Positions 1 to 8,273 of a stretch of 64,000 nt of DNA are shown in pieces. The translations under genes and the position numbers were made by a program. Where the stretch lies: NCBI RefSeq assembly GCF_008824185.1, contig NZ_CP044423.1, forward strand, positions 199,501-263,500, read 5' to 3'. The notes under the pieces were generated by a model that saw nothing but the letters and a program-made list of their open reading frames with translations, was not told where the DNA came from and did no database searches. How positions within the stretch are numbered: position 1 is the first letter of the stretch; each line of letters opens with the position of its first letter. The stretch comes from Paracoccus pantotrophus (lineage in GTDB: Bacteria > Pseudomonadota > Alphaproteobacteria > Rhodobacterales > Rhodobacteraceae).

Positions 1-144
1 GCCTTGCGTGAGGCGCGCGGTCTTCACATGCCGGATCATGGCAAATCTACCTCTGGGGGTGGAAACCTTGCGGCCACCCAAGCTGATTTCTGGAATAGGA
101 TGAAAGGCAGGGGGCGGGGGCGGCCGGGGTCACCCCCAGCAAGA

Positions 145-1947
145 TCAGAGCATTTGCTCTTTAGCGCGCATTTCGGCGTAGGCCGCTTGCTCCTTCTCGT
201 AATAAGCGGGCGAAGGAAAGTCCCACCAGCCAGTGGCGAAGGGGCCCGCCGCATCGCGCGACACCATCACCTCAACCAGCGTCGGGCCATCTGTGTTCAG
301 TGCGGCCTCTAGGGCGGGTTCCAGATCCTCGTCCTTCTCCACTTTCCACGCGTCGAGGCCGAAAGCGCGGGCGGTGGCGGCGATGTCAGCGGAATATGGT
401 TCGCCGTTGCCGGCATGGTGGTTAAATTCGGACGCGATGTGACGACCCATGAACTTGCGCTGGCCGCCGCGGATCGACATGTAGCCCTGGTTGTTCAGCA
501 CCAGGAAGACCACGTTGATGCCGTTCATCACGGCGGTGCCCATTTCGGGCAGCGACATCATGAAGTCGCCGTCGCCGACGATGGCCACGACCTTCTTGTC
601 GGGGCAGGCCAGCTTGGCGCCCATGGCGGCCGGAACTGCCCAGCCCATCGGCGAGAACGAGCCCGAGGTAAGATGGGTGCGCGGCTCGTAGACCGGGAAG
701 CTCTGCTTCACTGCGCCCTGCGTGTTGCCCGAGCCGACCACGACGATCCCGTCGCGCGGCAGCACCTTGCGCAGCGCGACCAGCGGCCGCTGCGAGGTAA
801 AAGGGGTCTCGCGGCTGTTCTCGCGCGGTTCGACCTGTGCGTGCCAGTCGGCCTTGGCCTTTTGCACCTCGGCGTGGAAATCGGCGTTGCGGTCGCGCAG
901 CGCAGTGGCGTCGGCATCGCTGATCGCCTCCAGCAGCTGGCCAAGCGCGATCTTCGCGTCCGAGACGATGCCGACCTCGGTCGGATAGGTCTTGCCGATC
1001 TCGCGCGGGTCCAGGTCGATATGGATCAGCTTGCCGGGCGGGAAGCTGAAGGACACGCCCTTGGCATAGGACGAGGCCGACCAGTCGGTGAAGCGGCAGC
1101 CCACCGAGACCACCACATCGGCCGAGGCGGTGATCTGGTTGCCGCAGGTGGTGCCGGTCTGGCCGACGGCGCCGATGAACAACTCGTTGTCCTCGGCGAT
1201 GGCACCCTTGCCGTTCCAGGTGATGGACACGGCTGCGCCCAGCTTTTCGGCCAGCGCGGTCAGTTCGGCCGACGCATCGGCGGTGATCGCCCCGCCGCCG
1301 GCGACGATCACCGGGCGGCGGGCCGACAGCAGGACCTTGGCGGCCGCCTCGATCGCCTTGGGATCGGGATAAGCGACTCCGACGGGCAGGCGCTTGTCCA
1401 GCGGGTGGATGGTGACCTCCTCGGCCTCGACCTGAACATCCATCGGGACTTCGACATGAACCGGGCCGGGGCGGCCGGTCAGCATCTCGCTGAAGGCGCG
1501 GTGCATGATCGAGGGCAGCGTCCTGACCGAATGGGCCTGCCAGGCGCGCTTGGTCACCTGTTCGGTGATGCGCGGGAAGGCGTTGTCCTGCTGACGCTCG
1601 ATCTCCTGCATGGTGCCGTGGCCCTGCATGTAGGTCTGCGGCGAGCCGGAGACATAGAACACCGCCGTCGAATCGGTATAGGCGGTCGCCAGGCCGATGA
1701 TCGTGTTCGCCGCCCCCGGCCCGACCGAGGTCGAGCAGGCCATCGGCTTGCCGCAGGCGCGATAATAGCCATCCGCCATATGGACGGCACTCTGCTCGTG
1801 CATGACCTGGATGAAGGGGATCTCGGAGCCTTCCTGCAGGAAGGCGTCGAACAGCGACCAGATGCCGTGGCCCGGCACGCCCGCGACATATTCGACGCCG
1901 TATTCCTTCAGCGCACGCGCTACGACTTGTCCACCGGTAAGCTTCAT
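145..1947 (-). CDS. ThDP-dependent enzyme, acetolactate synthase-like
   Basis: A 600-residue protein with the three-domain layout of the acetolactate synthase/pyruvate oxidase superfamily. The N-terminal pyrimidine-binding domain carries the catalytic glutamate in HEQSAVHMADGYY (about residue 51). A central domain follows, then the pyrophosphate domain with GDGDF at 458-462 and NN at 485-486, the ThDP/Mg signature. These enzymes decarboxylate or condense 2-oxo acids in the cytosol. I chose the ATG at 1947 because GGGGAATCTC lies just before it; a longer frame runs upstream but has no better start. It diverges from the XRE regulator gene and no regulatory small subunit is nearby, so a catabolic role is more likely than branched-chain amino acid synthesis. 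The substrate is unknown. Confidence 0.85.
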   Translation of the reverse strand: MKLTGGQVVARALKEYGVEYVAGVPGHGIWSLFDAFLQEGSEIPFIQVMHEQSAVHMADGYYRACGKPMACSTSVGPGAANTIIGLATAYTDSTAVFYVSGSPQTYMQGHGTMQEIERQQDNAFPRITEQVTKRAWQAHSVRTLPSIMHRAFSEMLTGRPGPVHVEVPMDVQVEAEEVTIHPLDKRLPVGVAYPDPKAIEAAAKVLLSARRPVIVAGGGAITADASAELTALAEKLGAAVSITWNGKGAIAEDNELFIGAVGQTGTTCGNQITASADVVVSVGCRFTDWSASSYAKGVSFSFPPGKLIHIDLDPREIGKTYPTEVGIVSDAKIALGQLLEAISDADATALRDRNADFHAEVQKAKADWHAQVEPRENSRETPFTSQRPLVALRKVLPRDGIVVVGSGNTQGAVKQSFPVYEPRTHLTSGSFSPMGWAVPAAMGAKLACPDKKVVAIVGDGDFMMSLPEMGTAVMNGINVVFLVLNNQGYMSIRGGQRKFMGRHIASEFNHHAGNGEPYSADIAATARAFGLDAWKVEKDEDLEPALEAALNTDGPTLVEVMVSRDAAGPFATGWWDFPSPAYYEKEQAAYAEMRAKEQML

Positions 1948-2022
1948 GAGATTCCCCGTCTGGTTGCTGCACCCTTGGCATGGCGGTGCAAATCTGCGTT
2001 CAACTGCCAGCATGCTGCGGCC

Positions 2023-2089
2023 TTGACGAATTTGTCGCAATTTCGCATTCATTCGTTTCATGACGCAGACTGACGCACGGTCTGCGCAA
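2023..2089. promoter_or_regulatory. Divergent promoter gap with repeated TGACGCA motif
   Basis: The gap between the ThDP enzyme and the XRE gene holds TGACGCA at 2061-2067 and again at 2071-2077, with TGCGCAA at 2083-2089 and the looser matches TTGTCGCAA and TTGACGAA at 2023-2040. The same heptamer or its reverse complement recurs upstream of the genes at 3066 and 8274. The repeats and their position suggest an operator for the adjacent XRE protein. The protein-site pairing is inference. Confidence 0.45.
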
Positions 2090-2099
2090 GGATCTGGAG

Positions 2100-2942
2100 A
2101 TGACCCGGTCAGACCTTACCCACGACCCCGCCGACCGCATGGCGAATTTCGCCGCAAACCTGCGCCTGCTTTGCGACCGGCAGGGCTCGATCTCGCAGAT
2201 CTGCCGCAAGCTCGGCATCAATCGGCAGCAGTTCAACAAATACCTGTCGGGCCGCCACATGCCCTCGTCGGGCAACACACGCCTGATCGCGAATTTCTTC
2301 GGCCTCGGCCCCGACATCCTGTTCAGCGAACATGAGCGTTTCCGCGCTCTGGTCGACGGCAACTTCTTCGACGTGCTGGACCATCTGCGCCGGGCGCCGC
2401 AGGTCGCGCGCTTTCTCGATACGGTGGCGGTCTCGACCAAGATCGACATGGGGGAATATGTCGGCTGCTATGACCGCTACCAGTATTCCTCGATCTACGC
2501 GCGCAAGATCCTGCGCTCGGCCTTCTGCATCTTCCAAAGCGGGGATTTCCTGAACCACTATTACGTCGAGCGTTTTCCCAGCTACGACGACCCGTCGCGC
2601 ACCGAATACATCTTCAAGTATCACGGCTTCACCTTCCCGGTAGAGGACCGCGTCTTCACCATCGACTTCGAGACGGTGCAGCGCAACGAATTCACCTTTG
2701 GCATCTTCTCGACCGTGCAGCGCAGCGCCAAGCGCTTCATGTTCGGCATCGTCAGCGGTGTCGCGGCGACGATGTTTCGCCAGCCCTTCTCGACCCGCGC
2801 GGTGCTGCATTACCGCCGCCCCGGTTTGCTGAGCCGGGCGGAGCTGCAGGCGACCACGACGCTGGACATGAACGATGCCTCGATCCCCCGCGAGGCGCGC
2901 GAATATCTGGGCGAAAGCCCCGACATGATCAAGCCGGTCTGA
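2100..2942 (+). CDS. XRE-family transcriptional regulator
   Basis: A 280-residue protein. Residues about 14-70 form a Cro/CI-type helix-turn-helix (ISQICRKLGINRQQFNKYLSG, then a loop and NTRLIANFFGL). A roughly 200-residue C-terminal domain of unknown ligand follows, rich in aromatic residues. Single-HTH XRE proteins with a long sensory tail often control a neighbouring catabolic operon. It starts 150 bp from the divergent ThDP enzyme and is followed after about 120 bp by three same-strand genes. The ATG at 2100 is preceded by GGATCTGGAG, a plausible ribosome site. The family call is firm; the effector and regulon are inferred from position and the shared TGACGCA sites. Confidence 0.82.
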   Translation: MTRSDLTHDPADRMANFAANLRLLCDRQGSISQICRKLGINRQQFNKYLSGRHMPSSGNTRLIANFFGLGPDILFSEHERFRALVDGNFFDVLDHLRRAPQVARFLDTVAVSTKIDMGEYVGCYDRYQYSSIYARKILRSAFCIFQSGDFLNHYYVERFPSYDDPSRTEYIFKYHGFTFPVEDRVFTIDFETVQRNEFTFGIFSTVQRSAKRFMFGIVSGVAATMFRQPFSTRAVLHYRRPGLLSRAELQATTTLDMNDASIPREAREYLGESPDMIKPV

Positions 2943-2964
2943 ACCGACGCACGCGATGCCTGGA

Positions 2965-3003
2965 ACTGCGCCAGTCTGCGTCAGTTTTGCGGTGGTCGCG
3001 CAA
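2965..3003. promoter_or_regulatory. Candidate operator with TGCGTCA
   Basis: The gap in front of the cupin-like gene contains ACTGCGCCAGT directly followed by CTGCGTCAGT, with TGCGTCA at 2977-2983 and TTTTGCGG downstream. It resembles the reverse complement of the repeat in front of the XRE gene (TGCGTCAGTCTGCG). This supports co-regulation of the genes from 3066 to 6174 with the divergent pair upstream. Confidence 0.4.
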
Positions 3004-3065
3004 TGGTCTGGAAGGTCTTTCCGTGCTGTCCTTGCGCCATATCCAGCATCCTCGGGGACATCACC

Positions 3066-3761
3066 ATGCACAACCAGATCCGCGACCTTGCCTTTGCCGA
3101 CGAGTTCATTAAGGCGCAGCTCGTTGAAAATCCTAAGGATTACCTGGTCGAGGACGCCGTCGTCGTCAACCTGTCGCCCGAACCGCTGGTGACCGGCACC
3201 GATCATCCCGCCATCGTCCCGGCGTGGAAGTCGACCTGGCTCAGGGGCGGGACGATTCGCTCGGGCGAGCGGGCCGCGATCATCAAGGTGCTCAAGCCCA
3301 CAAACCTCGGTGGCTGCATGTTCCGCGGCTGGGACTGGCTCGGCAACCGGATCAAGAGCTTTCCGCGCGACACGCCGCTGTTCATCTCGGCCCAGGACAG
3401 CATCGGCCTGGTCACGACCGACCCCCATGTCTTTACCAACGAACGCCGCACGGCCGAGGAACCGCAGGAGTTCGAGCTGAAGCTGAACCTGTGGTGGTCG
3501 CCGGGCGATACGGATTGCTTCATCCATAACGAGCATCCCTTTCTTGAGGTGCATACCCAGATCCACGGCCTCGGCCGGATGCAGAAATTCGCCGAACGCG
3601 ACGAGAATACCCTCTACGAGGATGTGATCATGCCGACCGGCTATTCGCATGATCCGTTCTGCCGCGTGACCGGCCCGAACCAATGGACCTATCCATGGCA
3701 CCGCTACTACGCCGACACCGATTCCGTCTGGCTGGCGGTCGAGCTGCACCCCAAGGGCTGA
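3066..3761 (+). CDS. Conserved hypothetical protein, probably cupin-like
   Basis: A 231-residue soluble protein with no signal peptide. It has many short beta-like segments and a His/Glu cluster near residues 150-200 (HNEHPFLEVHTQIHG, then MPTGYSHDPF) that could be a cupin metal site. I do not recognise a named family with certainty. The ATG at 3066 (MHNQIRDL) is preferred over one at 3003 because the upstream residues are Cys/Pro-rich and unlike the rest. It sits 20 bp before the aspartase-family gene, with AAGGAGG in that gap, so the two are probably co-transcribed. It could be an isomerase or lyase accessory; no reaction can be assigned. Confidence 0.6.
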   Translation: MHNQIRDLAFADEFIKAQLVENPKDYLVEDAVVVNLSPEPLVTGTDHPAIVPAWKSTWLRGGTIRSGERAAIIKVLKPTNLGGCMFRGWDWLGNRIKSFPRDTPLFISAQDSIGLVTTDPHVFTNERRTAEEPQEFELKLNLWWSPGDTDCFIHNEHPFLEVHTQIHGLGRMQKFAERDENTLYEDVIMPTGYSHDPFCRVTGPNQWTYPWHRYYADTDSVWLAVELHPKG

Positions 3762-3780
3762 CAGGCACCAAGGAGGCGCA

Positions 3781-5148
3781 ATGATTTCCGGCGAATCCTG
3801 GATCCGCATCGAAAGCGATGAACTGGGCAGCCGCCGGCTGCCGGGCGAGGCGCTCTATGGCATCAACACGCTGCGCGCGGCCGAGAACTTCCCGGTCTCG
3901 GGCATGAAGATCGGGTCGCTGGCGCCGCTGATCCGCGCCATGGCGCTGACGAAAAAGGCGGCAGCAGCGGCGAATTACCGGCTGGGCAAGCTGTCGGCGC
4001 GCAAGGCCGAGGTGATCGGCCGGGTTTGCGACGAATTGATGGCCGGCCAGCATGCCGGTCATTTCGTCATCGATGTGTTCCAGGGCGGCGGCGGCACCTC
4101 CAGCCACATGAACCTGAACGAGGTGATCGCCAATCGCGGGCTGGAGCTGATGGGCCGCGCCTGCGGCCAGTATGAGCACCTGCATCCGATCCGCGACGTC
4201 AACCGCTCGCAATCCACCACCGACGTCCATGCCACGGCGCTGCGCATCGCGCTGATGCAGGGCGCGCCTGGGCTGGAACGGGCGCTGCTGGCGCTGGCCG
4301 AAGCCTTTGCCGGAAAGGCGCAGGAATTCGGCGGCATCCTCAAGCTGGCGCGCACCCATCTGCAGGACGCGGCGCCGATGACCCTGGGCGAAGAGTTCCA
4401 CGCCTTCTCGACCGCGCTGCGGCACGAGGCGGCACGGATCTGGCCGGCCTCGCAAGGCCTGGCGGGGCTGAACCTGGGCGGCACCATGGTCGGCACCGGC
4501 CTGGCCGCGCAGCCGGATTTCGCCGAGACGGTGATCGCCGAGTTGCAGCGCCTGACCGAACTGCCCCTGCGCCGCGACGACGATCTGGTCTGTGCGGCCT
4601 GGAACAGCGCTGGCCTGGTGCAGTTCTCATCGCTCTTGCGCGGCATCGCGGTGACGCTTTCCAAGATCGCCAACGACCTGCGCCTGCTGTCCAGCGGTCC
4701 GCGCGGCGGCATCGGCGAGATCGCCCTTCCCGCCGTCCAGCCCGGGTCGCCGCTGATCGCGGGCAAGGTCAATCCCGTGATCCCGGAAATGGTCAGCCAG
4801 GTTGCCTTTCACGTTGCCGGGGCCGATGTCGCCGTTGGTATGGCGGCCGAGGCCGGGCAGTTGCAACGCAACGCCTTCGTGCCGCTGATGGCGCATTGCC
4901 TGTTGACCAGCCTGGGCATGATCGAGAGCGCCGCCCGCATCTTTGCCGAACGCTGCGTGCAGGACATTCGGGCGGTGCCCGAGGCTTGCGCCGGCAATCT
5001 GTCGGCACCCGGCACCCTTGCCGCCGGGCTGGTGCCCCTGGTCGGGCACGAGGCCGCCGCCGATATCGCCGAGGCGGTCGCCAGAGGCGAGGATCTGGAC
5101 GCGCTCTTGCGCGCGCGAGGCTTGGCGCCGGGCGATCCGGCCGACTGA
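3781..5148 (+). CDS. Aspartase/fumarase-superfamily lyase (aspartate ammonia-lyase-like)
   Basis: A 455-residue member of the fumarase II/aspartase superfamily, close to the usual 460-470. It has an N-terminal start typical of AspA/FumC (SRRLPGEALYGINTLRAAENF), then GGGTSSHMNLNEV and the conserved loop GSPLIAGKVNPVIPE at 322-336, whose Lys and Asn are family-conserved. Such enzymes are cytosolic homotetramers that eliminate ammonia or water across a C-C bond to form a fumarate-type product. A strong AAGGAGG ribosome site precedes the ATG. Usual signature positions differ (SPLIAGK rather than SSIMPGK), so the substrate may be a substituted aspartate rather than aspartate. Confidence 0.8.
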   Translation: MISGESWIRIESDELGSRRLPGEALYGINTLRAAENFPVSGMKIGSLAPLIRAMALTKKAAAAANYRLGKLSARKAEVIGRVCDELMAGQHAGHFVIDVFQGGGGTSSHMNLNEVIANRGLELMGRACGQYEHLHPIRDVNRSQSTTDVHATALRIALMQGAPGLERALLALAEAFAGKAQEFGGILKLARTHLQDAAPMTLGEEFHAFSTALRHEAARIWPASQGLAGLNLGGTMVGTGLAAQPDFAETVIAELQRLTELPLRRDDDLVCAAWNSAGLVQFSSLLRGIAVTLSKIANDLRLLSSGPRGGIGEIALPAVQPGSPLIAGKVNPVIPEMVSQVAFHVAGADVAVGMAAEAGQLQRNAFVPLMAHCLLTSLGMIESAARIFAERCVQDIRAVPEACAGNLSAPGTLAAGLVPLVGHEAAADIAEAVARGEDLDALLRARGLAPGDPAD

Positions 5149-5172
5149 ATTCAACCCGCAAAGAAACCTGAG

Positions 5173-6174
5173 ATGTGCCTGGAGGCCGATGCCCATGCCG
5201 TGCTGTTGCCGGCGATTGACGACCTGATGCTGACCGATCCGATGGCGCGTTTCCTGGATCAGGGCGGCCGCGCCCTTCTGATCGGTGAAACGCGGGCGGA
5301 ATATGTCGCGCGACGCATGTCGGATGCCCGCTGCCGGGGTGAAAGCGCCGACAAGTTGCGCGCACTGACCGACCGGATCACCGGCCTTGCCGGCCCGGCG
5401 CTGGTGGCGCTGGATCAGGAGCCCTCGGGCATCCGCCGGCTGCACGGGCTGGTGCCGCAACTGCCCGACAACCAGGTGCTGTACGCCATGGCCTCGGAGG
5501 AGATCGAGCGGGTCGCGTTCCGCATGGCCCAGGCGGCGCGCGGAATGGGCGTGACCATGTTCCTGTCGCCGGTCATCGACGTGGTGACCGGGCGCAATCC
5601 CTGGCTGCAGGGCCGGACATTGGGCACCGATGCGGCCGAGGTGGCGCGGATCGGCTGCGCCTTTATCCGCGGCGTCGAGGCGGCGGGCGTCGTCGCCACC
5701 GCCAAGCACTTCCCCGGCCATCACGACATCGACGGCGATCCGGCGGTGGATGCGGCCACGGTCAGCGGCGGAGCCGACGCATTGGCGCCCGGCATGGTTC
5801 CCTTTCGCGCGGCCATCGCCGCGGGTGTGCGCGCGGCGATGACCGGGCCGTCGCTGGTGCCGGGGATGGACGCCGTAATGCCCTCGTCGCTTTCTGCCAC
5901 CACCATCGCCGCGCTGCGGGGGCTGGGTTTCACCGGGATGGTGGTCAGCGACGACCTCGACGCCATCGGCACCCTGCGCGGCCAGCGCGACGTCCCGACG
6001 GCGGCGGTCGAGGCCTTGCGCGCAGGGTCCGACCTGCTGCTTTTGTCGGCGGCGAACGATCTGGAACAGGTCCGCACTCGCATCCTGTCGGCCGTCGCCG
6101 AAGGCAGCCTGCCCGAGGAACGCCTGACGGAAGCCGCCGTCCGCGTTCGCGCGCTTGCCGGCAGCATGGGTTAA
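5173..6174 (+). CDS. Glycoside hydrolase family 3 protein, NagZ-like
   Basis: A 333-residue single-domain GH3 protein, the size of bacterial NagZ. KHFPGHHDIDGDP at 178-190 matches the NagZ KHFPGHG region that supplies the His-Asp acid/base loop. VVSDDLDAIG near 257-266 carries the nucleophilic aspartate. NagZ removes N-acetylglucosamine from muropeptides in the cytosol, but this copy lies in a catabolic operon 24 bp after the lyase gene, so it may act on another beta-glycoside. The ATG at 5173 follows a weak AAAGAAACC site. It is the last gene of the likely 3066-6174 transcript. Confidence 0.78.
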   Translation: MCLEADAHAVLLPAIDDLMLTDPMARFLDQGGRALLIGETRAEYVARRMSDARCRGESADKLRALTDRITGLAGPALVALDQEPSGIRRLHGLVPQLPDNQVLYAMASEEIERVAFRMAQAARGMGVTMFLSPVIDVVTGRNPWLQGRTLGTDAAEVARIGCAFIRGVEAAGVVATAKHFPGHHDIDGDPAVDAATVSGGADALAPGMVPFRAAIAAGVRAAMTGPSLVPGMDAVMPSSLSATTIAALRGLGFTGMVVSDDLDAIGTLRGQRDVPTAAVEALRAGSDLLLLSAANDLEQVRTRILSAVAEGSLPEERLTEAAVRVRALAGSMG

Positions 6175-6212
6175 AGGCAGGATGCGACGGCGGGCAGGGC
6201 GACGCCAGCCGC

Positions 6213-6490
6213 CACCGGGTTACAGGTTGGTTCTGAACCCTTCGACGGTTGCCGGAGATGGGCTGCGGGGTGACGATGGTTTCCTTCGGCCCACGATGAC
6301 GCGCAACTGTCCCGGGCAGGAGGCAATGGCCTCCGCCGCCGACATCAGTGGCAGTTCGTGAAAGAAGCCGCCGTTCAGCGTGGTCCGGCCGCCCCAGGAA
6401 AGATCGGCAATGATCGCCTCGTCCTTGCCCGTGGCCAGGTCGGCGAGGGTGCCGGAAATCTCTCCTCGGGGAGGCGCCGAGAAACGCCGC
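6213..6490 (-). other. Open frame without a start, possible gene remnant
   Basis: The 318 bp between the GH3 gene and the GMC oxidoreductase contains no normal gene. On the minus strand, in frame with and directly after the oxidoreductase stop, about 90 codons stay open to a TAA near 6219. The stretch has coding-like composition (for example ADLSWGGRTTLNGGFFHELP, then AAEAIASCPGQLRVIVG). It has no ATG and no good alternative start. I read it as the tail of a decayed gene, but it could be an unannotated gene with a rare start. Confidence 0.3.
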
Positions 6491-6492
6491 CG

Positions 6493-8082
6493 TCAGCGGC
6501 GGCGCATCATGTCCGACAGCTTCTCGCCGATCATGATGCAGACAGCGTTCGGGTTGCCCGAGATCAGCGTTGGCATGATCGAGGCATCGGCGACCCTCAG
6601 CCCCTCGATGCCATGGACGCGCAATTGCGGATCGACGACCGCCATGTCATCCACTCCGGCCCGGCAGGTGCCCGCCGGGTGCAAAGCCGCATGGGCCGTG
6701 GTCTGGCAGAAGCGCCGGATCTGATCGCGGGTGACAGGTCCGGCCTCGGGCAATTGGCGGCGCTCGACATAGCGGCTGATCGCGGATTGCTCCATCACCT
6801 GCAGCGCGAACATGGTGCCGTCGGTGATGGTTTCCAGGTCATGGGGATCGCTGAAATAATTCGGGATCACACGGGGGAAGGCGGCGGGATCCGCGCTGGT
6901 CAGCCGCACCTCGCCGCGCGAACGCGGGCGGATCTGGCCAAGGTTGATCGTGCAGCCATTGCCGCCTGGGACGGCCTCGACCCCTTCCTCGACCCCCGCG
7001 CCGACGACCATGAAATATTGCACGTCGGGATGCCTTTCCGCCCGGTCGGCCCACCAGAAGGCGCCGCCCTCGATCAGGTTGGAGGAAGCCGGGCCACCCT
7101 TGAACAGCAGGTAGTTCAGTCCCGCCAGCGCCTTCCAGTGCAGCTTCTTGTACTTGTCATAGCTATGGGGGCCATTGAGCTGATAGATCAGCGAAATCTC
7201 GATATGGTCCTGAAGGTTCTGCCCGACGCCCGGCAGGTCGTGGACGACTTCGATTCCATGGCGGCGCAGTTCGTCCGCCGGACCGATGCCGGACAGCATC
7301 AGGAGCTTGGGCGTGTTGATTCCGCCCGCCGACAGGATGACCTCGCGCCGGGCGCGGATCGTCCGGGTCCGACCCTTGGCGACATATTCGACACCCGTCG
7401 CGCGACCGTTCTCGACCAGCACGCGCAGCACCCGCGCCCCGGTGCGCACCGAAAGGTTCCTGCGTTTGCGCGCGGGCTTCAGATAGGCGACCGCCGCGCT
7501 GCTGCGGCGTCCGTTCCGCGCGGTGATCTGGTAGAGCCCGCAGCCGGCCTGATCGCCCGAGTTGAAATCCGGGTTCAGCGGCAGCCCCTGCTGCTGGCAA
7601 GCTTGCAGCCAGGCGCGGGTCAGCGGATGGATATGGTCGATGTCCGAGACCCCCAAGGGCCCGTCGATGCCGTGGGCCTCGTTGCAGAAGCGGTTGTTGT
7701 TCTCCGCCTTGCGGAAATAAGGCAGGACGTCCTGATAACCCCAGCCGGACGCCCCCAGGGTTTCCCATGTCGCGTAGTCGTCTGGATTGCCCCGGATATA
7801 GATCATCGCATTGACCGAAGAGCCGCCGCCCAACACGCTGGCCTGCACCATCGTCGGCTGCTCCTGGCGGCTCTGGCCGTCCGTCGGCTCCCAGGGGAAG
7901 CGCTTGAGCAGCGGGCCCTGCGCGGTTTTGTAATAGGCGCCGGGGATATGGATATAGGGGCTGAGGTCGCGCGGCCCTTCCTCCAGCAGGACGACCTGCG
8001 CGTCTGCGTCCTCGCTGAGGCGTGCCGCCATGACGCAGCCGGTCGATCCTCCACCGACGATGACATAGTCCGCCCAGTCCAT
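6493..8082 (-). CDS. GMC-family FAD oxidoreductase (choline/alcohol dehydrogenase-like)
   Basis: A 529-residue GMC oxidoreductase, within the family's usual 520-560. YVIVGGGSTGC at the N terminus is the FAD dinucleotide fold. The GMC signature LGGGSSVNAMIYIRG lies near residue 85. The C-terminal catalytic region has HAALHPAGTCRAG and GNPNAVC. These enzymes oxidise primary alcohols such as choline, polyethylene glycol or hydroxylated acids to aldehydes using FAD. The ATG at 8082 is preceded by GGAAGGAGATACGGG. It diverges from the isomerase-like gene at 8274 across a gap rich in TGACGCA sites. No betaine aldehyde dehydrogenase is adjacent, so choline is only one possible substrate. Confidence 0.88.
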   Translation of the reverse strand: MDWADYVIVGGGSTGCVMAARLSEDADAQVVLLEEGPRDLSPYIHIPGAYYKTAQGPLLKRFPWEPTDGQSRQEQPTMVQASVLGGGSSVNAMIYIRGNPDDYATWETLGASGWGYQDVLPYFRKAENNNRFCNEAHGIDGPLGVSDIDHIHPLTRAWLQACQQQGLPLNPDFNSGDQAGCGLYQITARNGRRSSAAVAYLKPARKRRNLSVRTGARVLRVLVENGRATGVEYVAKGRTRTIRARREVILSAGGINTPKLLMLSGIGPADELRRHGIEVVHDLPGVGQNLQDHIEISLIYQLNGPHSYDKYKKLHWKALAGLNYLLFKGGPASSNLIEGGAFWWADRAERHPDVQYFMVVGAGVEEGVEAVPGGNGCTINLGQIRPRSRGEVRLTSADPAAFPRVIPNYFSDPHDLETITDGTMFALQVMEQSAISRYVERRQLPEAGPVTRDQIRRFCQTTAHAALHPAGTCRAGVDDMAVVDPQLRVHGIEGLRVADASIMPTLISGNPNAVCIMIGEKLSDMMRRR

Positions 8083-8104
8083 CCCGTATCTCCTTCCGGC
8101 CTGT

Positions 8105-8218
8105 TGACGCAGTAAGCCGGGAGGCGGTGGGGTTGGCAATTTCGCAAGCATGACGCCAATGACGCAACAGCGCGTGGCGATTGCGTCAGGTTGCGCAAGA
8201 ATTCGTCGGACTGCGCAA
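8105..8218. promoter_or_regulatory. Divergent promoter gap with multiple TGACGCA/TGCGTCA sites
   Basis: The GMC/isomerase gap holds TGACGCA at 8105-8111 and 8160-8166, near-match TGACGCC at 8151-8157, TGCGTCA at 8182-8188, and TGCGCAA at 8192-8198 and 8212-8218. TGCGTCAGGTTGCGC here resembles TGCGTCAGTTTTGCG near 2980. The clustering suggests a multi-site operator controlling both divergent genes. Confidence 0.45.
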
Positions 8219-8273
8219 TTGCCGGGGCGGCGGCTCGCGCGGAAACTCCGTATATCCTAGGAAAGGAAAACCC

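Noticed and set aside
145..1947. Calling the ThDP enzyme a biosynthetic acetolactate synthase
   Set aside because: No small regulatory subunit or ilv genes nearby; context is catabolic.
415..2073. 552-codon plus-strand frame over the ThDP enzyme
   Set aside because: No protein family recognisable; the ThDP motifs are on the minus strand.
6358..8115. 585-codon plus-strand frame opposite the GMC oxidoreductase
   Set aside because: The GMC protein has clear motifs and a good ribosome site; the plus frame has neither.
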